From Oppiella nova (Eukaryota > Arthropoda > Arachnida > Sarcoptiformes > Oppiidae), in contig CAJPVJ010000416.1 of assembly GCA_905397405.1 (NCBI GenBank), forward strand, positions 1 to 25,896: a DNA stretch of 25,896 nucleotides, in the 5' to 3' direction. This document shows positions 19,601 to 25,896 of this stretch, one piece after another. The number at the start of each line of letters is the position of its first letter. The stretch's first letter is position 1. The position numbers were made by a program, and so were the translations under genes. Below the pieces are notes generated by a model. The model saw only the letters and a list, made by a program, of their open reading frames with translations. It did not search any database and was not told where the DNA came from.

Positions 19601-21329
19601 TCATTAAAATCAACTCAAATTTTTTTCGCCAGAATTTCTCGAAACTGTTGATCGCTTTTTTCGTAGCAAATGTTGGAAAAAAATATTTTTAGCTTTAAAA
19701 TTTCACACAAAATAAATTGTTTCCCTCTGTTTTCGCGCTGCATTTAATTCACAATCATTTCTAGTTATGATAATTCAAAAGCTAATGGTCTCGTAAATTC
19801 TTATCTCTATTTGTTGCCATACAATGGGCTATAGGATTGCAAACATGTTATATAATATCCCACTGAAAAATAGCGCAAAATTAATTTACACAAAACTTCA
19901 GCTATAGTTAGCATACATTTCGACACATCCGCTCGTTTTCGAGCCATACTTCAGGAAAAAGTGCTTATCTTTCATAAAATGTTTGAATACTTGATTTATA
20001 GCGCAAAATTAATTTACACAAAACTTCAGCTATAGTTAGCATACATTTCGACACATCCGCTCGTTTTCGAGCCATACTTCAGGAAAAAGTGCTTATCTTT
20101 CATAAAATGTTTGAATACTTGATTTAATAAGCACTCAGTCGTCGCTCGCACCATATATGATGCAAATTATGATTAAAATTTATTTCACTTCTTATTATTA
20201 TAATTATGTATACTATTTATCACACGTATTAGCGTTTCGCTAATTTATACAATAATTTTTTTTATTATATATAAGAATCTCATTATAAATATTATTTTTT
20301 TTATTACATATTAACTAAACTCTCGATGTATTTATTGATTGAAATTCTATTTCACACATCAGTTGCACGACAGAGACGGCCAGCGATTACGTCGAGTTCT
20401 CCAACTATAGGACAGTCGACCGCAAACTGTCGCGACATTGCGGTCTAAAACAGCCCAAAACCGTTGAATCCGAGGGAGACTTCTTTCGGGTGACATTCAA
20501 GACAAATGACAGGTTTGACGGCACGGGCTTTGAGGCGTTTTATCAGTTCAGGAGCCAAGAAGGTATGTATGGATGGGGTTATACACACAAACACACACAC
20601 CGACTGGTTATGCAGTCTGAGCACAACTGCCAAAAAAGTATATCTGATCTAAACATTCATTAATAAGTGTGAGAGAAGCCAGTGATGCCATTGTTTGTGC
20701 CATACTTTGGCTGTGTATTGATTTTTGTTTAAAGCTTTTGATACGAAAAAGTATTATTGATTTTGCTTTTTGTTTGCCAGAGATTTTTATAAAGAATATT
20801 CTGTACGTCTGCACACTTTTATCTCCCATTTGAATGAAGTGAACATATTTTCGATTCTTTGTGTTATTAAACCGTTTTTTTCATACCGTATAAAAAGTTT
20901 AATTTTTTATAGAAAAGATCAAATCCAGTATCAAATTTACTGTAAAAACTTTAAGCCACCAAAAAATACAATATTCTTTACCCCTTTAAACTGCTTATGA
21001 ATTTTGACTAAATAAATGTCAAATTCCTGTATATTTTTCTCACCCTTTTTAAAGATTTTAAAGAATTTAAAATCATTACCATTAATAATTGTCAGTTATT
21101 TTTTAAGATAATGAATGTACTGTTATTTTTAAAACAGATATACTTCAGTGTAAATTGATTTGGTGTGAAATGACACTAATTTATGGACTTTTTTTCAGAT
21201 CCCTTTCACGTGAAAGTCATGAGAGCGTCGTCGGCCTCAATGGCCACCGAATCTCTTGTGCTGACAGTACTCTCGATGGCGTTAATTGTGATATCATTTG
21301 TAATCAAATCTTATTCTTACAATAAGTGA
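9773..21329 (+). CDS. CUB-domain membrane protein of suppressor-of-lurcher (SOL-1)-like type, six exons, 5'-partial
   Basis: Join of 9773-9963, 16800-16838, 17050-17115, 17270-17372, 20363-20562 and 21199-21329: 242 codons plus stop with all splice phases agreeing. Order: second half of CUB1 (CDAADIV to GFRAIYRFVT), a linker with NFGISTGKQ, a complete CUB2 with its four Cys (CGFVF, DTECHYFF, TPC, RHCG) and the acidic Ca-site-like YFDVEG and SDYVEFSN, then a stalk, one hydrophobic helix (about LVLTVLSMALIVISFVI) and a short tail KSYSYNK. In nematodes SOL-1 is a CUB-domain transmembrane partner of glutamate receptors. The YPRDTECHYFFYG and FDVEGVTPC motifs match arthropod proteins annotated that way, as I remember them. 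Receptor association here is inference. Upstream exons (signal peptide, first half of CUB1) were not found in the window. Confidence 0.88.
10617..10670. repeat. (GA)n/(GAAA)n microsatellite
   Basis: GA units with an internal run of GAAA. Confidence 0.95.
11637..11663. repeat. (CT)n microsatellite
   Basis: About 13 CT units in the large intron. Confidence 0.95.
13226..13247. repeat. Short (GA)n microsatellite
   Basis: Interrupted GA run; a second run lies at 13354-13368. Confidence 0.85.
15211..15615 (+). repeat. ~405-bp duplicated block, copy 1
   Basis: Begins GGAAATTTAATTTTTACAC and is repeated at 15744-16150 with few differences, at an offset of about 533 bp. The two copies differ by short indels (for example ATATGTGTG versus ATACATGTGTG near 15292/15825), so they are not simply the same reads placed twice. 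Confidence 0.9.
15744..16150 (+). repeat. ~405-bp duplicated block, copy 2
   Basis: Direct repeat of 15211-15615. A 70-codon open frame inside it (15788-16000) is broken in copy 1 and has no family features. Confidence 0.9.
16023..16337 (+). repeat. Exact 157-bp repeat around an n
   Basis: 16023-16179 is repeated without difference as 16181-16337, with n at 16180 between. This is the signature of two overlapping contigs placed end to end instead of merged. Confidence 0.9.
16800..16838 (+). CDS. CUB gene exon b: 39-nt micro-exon
   Basis: Acceptor TTTATTATTACAG, donor G|GTATTC. It codes NFGISTGKQDSQS with split codons at both ends that fit exons a and c. The segment follows the CUB1 end just as the NFGI-T-G linker does in relatives. 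It is too short to be found by frame length; phase agreement and the motif support it. Confidence 0.78.
17050..17115 (+). CDS. CUB gene exon c: start of CUB2
   Basis: Acceptor CACTCAATAG, donor CCCG|GTTTGT. It codes CGFVFNSTERTNGSFTSPNY plus Pro, the first Cys and the classic G-x-F-x-S-P-N-Y-P opening of a CUB domain. The donor is weaker than the others. Confidence 0.85.
17270..17372 (+). CDS. CUB gene exon d: middle of CUB2
   Basis: Acceptor GCTATCCTAATAG, donor CC|GTAAGT. It codes LYPRDTECHYFFYG through ITFAYFDVEGVT, with the second CUB Cys and the acidic loop. The leading GT completes the Gly of exon c. Confidence 0.9.
17373..20362 (+). other. Intron (3.0 kb) of the CUB gene
   Basis: Bounded by GTAAGT and CATCAG. 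A+T-rich, with a short hairpin cluster near 18756-18812 and the 128-bp tandem duplication at 19871-20126. No coding or RNA gene seen. Confidence 0.6.
19871..20126 (+). repeat. Two exact tandem copies of a 128-bp unit
   Basis: 19871-19998 and 19999-20126 are identical by eye, starting TAGCGCAAAATTAATTTAC and ending ACTTGATTTA. Each holds the palindrome CTCGTTTTCGAG. There is no n here, so a recent real duplication is possible, as is a collapsed or expanded assembly. Confidence 0.9.
20363..20562 (+). CDS. CUB gene exon e: second half of CUB2
   Basis: Acceptor TTTCACACATCAG, donor AAG|GTATGT. It starts by completing Pro, then CTTETASDYVEFSNY, the fourth Cys in RHCGLKQP, VTFKTNDRFDGTGF and FYQFRSQE. 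DGTGF is the usual end of the domain in this group. Confidence 0.9.
20563..21198 (+). other. Intron (636 bp) before the last CUB exon
   Basis: Bounded by GTATGT and a TTTTTTTCAG acceptor. It contains a short (CA)n-like run near 20583-20600. Nothing else recognised. Confidence 0.7.
21199..21329 (+). CDS. CUB gene last exon: stalk, membrane helix, stop
   Basis: Acceptor GACTTTTTTTCAG. It codes DPFHVKVMRASSASMATES, a hydrophobic helix of about 17-20 residues, then KSYSYNK and TGA. The short basic tail favours a type I membrane anchor over a GPI signal, though the latter is not excluded. Confidence 0.88.
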
Positions 21330-21371
21330 AGATTTCATTACAACACACATAATAATAGAGACAATAATAAT

Positions 21372-21377
21372 AATAAA
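21372..21377 (+). terminator. Poly(A) signal of the CUB gene
   Basis: AATAAA 42 nt after the TGA at 21327-21329, within an (AAT)n-like run. Confidence 0.6.
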
Positions 21378-22703
21378 TTTGTTATAATATATACGCTTTG
21401 AACAAATCTAATCAAATCTCTAATCAACCGATTCTTGGAGTTAAATACAGTAAAATCAACGCTAACTCCGATTCTCGAAGAATATTCTTCAAGAATATCC
21501 AAAAACTCTTCTTCCAAAGCCAGATGTGCCTCTCAATTGTTATACTATTTTCATAGACTATAAACAGATGGAACTCCATGTACTGGTCTTATATAAAAGT
21601 AGGTGTCGGCGCTGTATAGCTGATAGGATGTGCTCTTTCTCTGTTATATCACTCATAGAGAATGGTTAGACACGACTGGATGTGCTTTTCTCTGGTCATA
21701 CACACAACTCATACATCAAAAACACATCTTATTAACAAACTTTGTAAACACAAACTTTCAATCGACCAAAAACTTTATTATCGCTTAAATAGTTAGACCA
21801 AAAACTTTTTGTAAATATAATATTATAAAAGCATTATATTTAAAACATGAAATCATCACGTTCATTTACTTTTAAACATCACGGTTAAACACTGGACATA
21901 TACAGTTCACACAAAAAGTTTCTAATCAGCTTTATCATTTGCTTTTATTTATAGTAACACTTTTATGTAAATATGTTATTTTATATTTTATTATATTAAG
22001 TATTTAATCAATTTAAAAAAGTTTTTTTCGATACTTATATTCAATGTATTAAGAGCTCCACACAGAAATCAATGGAAAATTCATTTTCATAGGAATATTA
22101 AAACAAATTCAACACAAATATTAGAGTAAATACATATATAAATATAGTTATAATTTGTATATAAATTATATTATTAACGATTTATTATTTAAAATATATT
22201 AAAAACTGAACAATTATTTCTCTGTTTGTAAAATGTTGTCAAACTTTATTGAAAGGATTTGATGAATAAAATGCTCAAAAAATATATATTACTTGTTTGG
22301 ATGTAGTAATTTATTTTCGTAATTAATATAAACCTTAATACAACTTTAATTTAATTAATTAATTTGTTTGGATATAAGAGTCATGTTATATGACTCATTG
22401 ATCGTTATATTGAACAGTGAATTGCCATATAATGATAGATTGAACTTTTAATTAAAAATTTGTCCAATAATTAGATAGATGTGACGGTAATTAGTGTATG
22501 TTTTATGATAAGGAAATCACTCGGAAAATGGTTTAATGTTTTTCGATGTAATGTTTTGCCTTCTGATGTGTTTTCGGCACTAAACGAGCCGAAAGGGCCG
22601 ACAAAGACATGGCATTCAAGTGTTTGGAGTGAACAACAAGAAAAAGTCGGTTCAGGGCTTACATCACATCACTCTTCTCACGGGAATAAGTACTACACGA
22701 ACG

Positions 22704-22705
<2 letters not shown>
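21378..22705. other. Intergenic A+T-rich stretch
   Basis: No coding pattern. TATATAAAAG at about 21591 could be a TATA box but no gene follows. Two imperfect direct repeats (GGATGTGCTCTTTCTCTG near 21625, GGATGTGCTTTTCTCTGG near 21678) lie just after it. Confidence 0.4.

Positions 22706-22742
<37 letters not shown>
22706..22742. repeat. (GA)n microsatellite
   Basis: About 18 GA units; the Arg-Glu repeats in frames through it are an artefact of the microsatellite. Confidence 0.95.
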
Positions 22743-22746
<4 letters not shown>

Positions 22747-23003
22747 AAAACAAGTACTCGAGGATTATATCTGGCACTCAGTTCTGGCACTTTATTTAAC
22801 ACATACACACAACTAGAATGTAGAGGAATCTCATTATAAAAAAGTCAAACATTAAAAAAAATTATATAATATATTAGACAAGAGAGTGAGAGAAGAGAAG
22901 AGGAAATAACTGGTGCTTATTATCTAAATGAGGGCCGAGATGTGCATATAATGTATGTATATTTAATGGCAAATTACAGTCCAAACAGTGAGTGAGTGAG
23001 AGG

Positions 23004-23043
23004 CGAGAGAGAGAGAGAGAGAGGGAGAGAGAGAGAGAGAGAG
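23004..23043. repeat. (GA)n microsatellite left of the G+C-rich segment
   Basis: GA units with one GGG interruption, preceded by GAGTGAGTGAGAGGC. Confidence 0.95.
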
Positions 23044-23265
23044 CACTGGTTTGAATTGGTTTTCCAATTCTTTGCACACATTTTCTTTATCTCAATATTT
23101 TTTCTGAACAAAAGAGAAGAACACATTATATACAGAGAAATGCAGTTAAAAAAAGTTGAATATAAAGGAGAAGGCATTCCATTAACAAGTTTTTTTTGTG
23201 CTGAAGGAATGGGAGTTAAGTATATGAGGGGTGAGTGGACGGACGATTCAAAAACTCGTTTTATA

Positions 23266-23590
23266 CCCGCAAAAAAGCGCCGGGCGTTAAGCAAAAAAGC
23301 ACTTCTGACGGCACCAGTGGTGTGAATGCCTGTCAGACCGTCAGCGCCCGGGCCCTATCATCTCAGTTAAGCAGCGCATAGCGGGGGAGAGAAATGACTG
23401 CGAAAATTAAGTGTAAGTACTGGTAAGACATGCAGAAAATGGGTGTCTCGGGAGGGCCGGCGCGCAGGTGAGAGAGAAGCGTGAAATTCATGGCGAAACA
23501 CATCGCGCGTCAAACACGTCAAACGGATCGCCAAAACCGTGACGACCGGAGCTAACAATCCCTCCGACGGTTTTGTTGGCACTTCTCACT
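23266..23590 (+). promoter_or_regulatory. CpG-rich segment: candidate promoter/first exon
   Basis: Roughly 54% G+C over 23281-23580 by my count, in flanks that are far more A+T-rich, with many CG dinucleotides. It contains TCAGTT at 23363-23368 (arthropod initiator-like), an ATG at 23394 in a fair context followed by T|GTAAGT at 23413, and GCGCAG|GTGAGA at 23468, both donor-like. GA and CT tracts on either side could bind GAGA-type factors. No TATA box and no confirmed downstream exon, so the call is tentative; direction is guessed from the donors. Confidence 0.3.
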
Positions 23591-23618
23591 AAACTTTTGC
23601 ACCGCAATATATTTTTCA

Positions 23619-23619
<1 letters not shown>

Positions 23620-23664
<45 letters not shown>
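23620..23664. repeat. (TC)n microsatellite right of the G+C-rich segment
   Basis: About 22 TC units, complementary to the (GA)n at 23004-23043. Confidence 0.95.
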
Positions 23665-23667
<3 letters not shown>

Positions 23668-24772
23668 CATATATTATAAGCCGTATTACGAATGCCGTTG
23701 TTTTGCCACTAAAAACGAGATCAATAGCGACGCCCCATATCTTCAAATCGGCAAACATTTTAGTTTTCAAAAAATAGTTTTCAGCTTTAATTTAATTTGT
23801 TTTGTTTTGTTTGTTCCTGATAATTTACTCTTCACTCTATTAGCCGTCAAGTGGAATCTCGATGTTATTAATAAGTTATATAAATTTTATTTTTTGTTCA
23901 TTCAAGAAAATAATTCATAAAATACTTGTTGGCAAATATGTTGTTTCGTAGACACTCTCTAATTAGTGAAGCGATTTCACAACAAATATGCGAATAAATC
24001 ATCGGTTTATAAGCGCTAGAAATCGTTGACCAAAAACAGTCAGGCCCTCCAGCAACCCCTCTATGAGCCCTCAAAGTCATACATAAAACTGCTTATTAAC
24101 CGATGAGTTCTTGGACTCCGATTTCTAGCTATTACTCCACTATCTCTCAGTCTAGTTATGTTTGGTTTGCATTTCTATGTGTTTGGATAAATGAAAAATA
24201 AAAAAATTTCATACACAGAAAAAAGCGATTTTCCAAAAACAGATCTCACAATAAATGCTATTATTATTGCATCAAAGGAGTGAATAAACCGAAGAATGCA
24301 TTCGTCAGCCAATAGCTGTAACTGATTGATGATAACGAGGGGCAACAAAAATTTTATTATATTTAGGACTTATTTTATTTTATAATTCGCTGCAAACTAA
24401 TAATCTTCGGAGTGGAAGATGTTTGAGATATGTATGCATTTTTTGCTTCAAAAAATGCATTATAGATATAGGCGTTAATGGAGTGTACGGCGCGAATAGA
24501 GATGGCCTCTCATCAGAACCTAATTACAGCGATAGTGAGTGTGAAAAGTGTCTGATAGGGGGGTTATGTTGGCCTCAGGCCATGATCCGGAGCGGGATAT
24601 GGCTGTGCACTTAGGTTGAGGTGATTTCTCAAAACAGCGCCTATTATCAGGAAATTCATCACCAGTTGAGAGGGAACACCACTCTTGGAGAACAGGATTT
24701 CTAACTAATAATTCTGATAATAGTATGTATGGCTCGCCATCGGAATACGTGATGCAAACATTGTCTTATCTC

Positions 24773-24774
<2 letters not shown>
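23665..24774. other. Noncoding stretch with a small G+C-richer patch
   Basis: Mostly A+T-rich. A patch at about 24475-24620 is close to half G+C and open on + (reads SECEKCLIGGLCWP) but matches no family I recognise and lacks a clear acceptor. Confidence 0.4.

Positions 24775-24805
<31 letters not shown>
24775..24805. repeat. (CT)n microsatellite
   Basis: About 15 CT units. Confidence 0.95.
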
Positions 24806-24810
<5 letters not shown>

Positions 24811-25896
24811 GTATCAAAAATGAGTTGAATTACTATTATATTGAATTTCAAATATCTGTATAAATATAGCACTGATATAACAATCTGTTGTCTTATCACG
24901 ATATCTCATCTCCAGATGTATTTTGATTATATTCAACACAATTGTTATTATAATAAAATAGAAATATATTTGGTTTCAGATCCGCAAAAACAAGTCTCTC
25001 TTTCTATCTATCACTCGCTTATATTTCTGTCATTTCTGTTTCCACTGAATTATAGTGCAGTATATATTCCGTACTCTTATCTCAATAGTGTATTACAAAA
25101 TACAACACAAATATAAATTCTGAATTAAATTTTAATCAATGATTGAAAGCCAAAAGGTATTGAGAATAATGTTTTTTAGAGGGATAAGAATGCCTGAAGT
25201 CATACCATAAATAAATAAATCAATTCTCAAGTGATGTGTGCTTTTAATTATACAATTATGAGCACTGGTATTGGAAAACAATTTTAATCGCAGAGTAAAT
25301 AATGATTTTCGATGATTTAATTCACAAAATTCATAGATTTAATTAATAGTAAAAATATTTCCAAAAATATACTATTTAATAAACACTACTGTATGGCTTG
25401 TAAACTTTACAATGTAAAGTAATGTCAAAATTGTTTTTGTTTAACAAAAGTCTAGTCAAACAAATATACTGTATTAGTGAAAGTGACTGCGAATTCATAG
25501 ACTGAAAACTTGCACCGATTTTTACGAAAGCAATTAAAACAAATAGAAATTTTTGAAAACATTTCAATAGTGAGACCATTATTATAGAAATTTGCATTTC
25601 TTTCTGATGTTTGCCGTCTCAATGGTCTTGAATTCATAATTTGTTTTAATTATTTCACTCGTATTTTCCGATTCAATGCGTATTTTGTTTCATTTAATTT
25701 AATTTATAAAACGCTATGTTTAATGTCACACAACGGCATGAGAAATGTATGGCATATAAAAACATTTTAAATGAAAATTCGTGTAAATAAACAAAACGAG
25801 TTATTTATGCGTTACGTCTAAAGGCTAATTTAAATCATCAAAATGAGTTTTAAGTGATTTTTAACTAAATAAGCATTTTTGATTCACAATATTTTT
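24806..25896. other. A+T-rich stretch to the right edge
   Basis: No coding pattern, repeat family or RNA gene recognised on either strand. Confidence 0.45.

Noticed and set aside
22481-23325. Proteins with Arg-Glu repeats
   Set aside because: Produced by (GA)n microsatellites; flanking residues show no domain.
1-25896. Reassigned genetic code with TGA as Trp
   Set aside because: Transposase B uses TGG for Trp throughout, and the CUB and zinc-finger genes end at TGA in sensible places.
1-25896. CRISPR array, phage, bacterial defence system or other prokaryotic system
   Set aside because: Introns, poly(A) signals, microsatellites and transposon types are eukaryotic; no regularly spaced repeats were found.

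Overview
The window looks like nuclear DNA of a small-genome arthropod, possibly an acariform mite. It is very A+T-rich. Its clearest gene is split by spliceosomal introns, and it carries decayed Tigger/pogo-type transposons, non-autonomous inverted-repeat elements and many (GA)n/(CT)n microsatellites. The mite guess is an inference from the divergent DEG/ENaC-like protein and the overall style; nothing in the sequence fixes the taxon. Single n bases at 5304, 5651 and 16180 mark assembly joins, and sequence beside them should be read with caution.

Layout. Positions 1-1310 hold the 3' part of a DEG/ENaC-family channel gene on the + strand. Its frame is open to the left edge and stops at a TGA inside the predicted second membrane helix, while family-like sequence continues in frame after the stop. 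Positions 1687-5776 are a transposon graveyard. A 937-bp element with ~300-bp terminal inverted repeats comes first, then pieces of a Tigger-like transposase (A) in two orientations, a 209-bp inverted-repeat element with a 5-bp target duplication inside A, a second pogo-like transposase (B) that entered A at a TA, and three partial copies of the first inverted repeat. Positions 5884-7018 are a G+C-richer, exon-like stretch split by an 857-bp palindromic element.

A single-exon six-finger C2H2 zinc-finger gene lies on the - strand at 7779-8456, with a decayed seventh finger beyond its stop codon.

The best-supported gene is a + strand CUB-domain membrane protein resembling the suppressor-of-lurcher (SOL-1) family. 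Six exons run from 9773 to 21329 with consistent splice phases: the second half of one CUB domain, a 39-nt micro-exon, a complete second CUB domain over three exons, and a last exon with a membrane helix, stop and poly(A) signal. Its 5' exons were not found. They may lie left of the window, in which case the channel gene, the transposons and the zinc-finger gene would sit inside its intron. Its introns hold microsatellites, an exact 128-bp tandem duplication and a ~405-bp duplication.

From 21378 to the end I see no convincing coding gene. A G+C- and CpG-rich segment at about 23266-23590, with (GA)n on the left and (CT)n on the right, is the best candidate for a promoter or first exon of a downstream gene.

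I found no rRNA, complete tRNA, CRISPR array or prokaryote-type operon. The most informative signals are broken or rearranged genes, above all the Tigger ORF whose two halves can be rejoined in frame across one TA insertion site.
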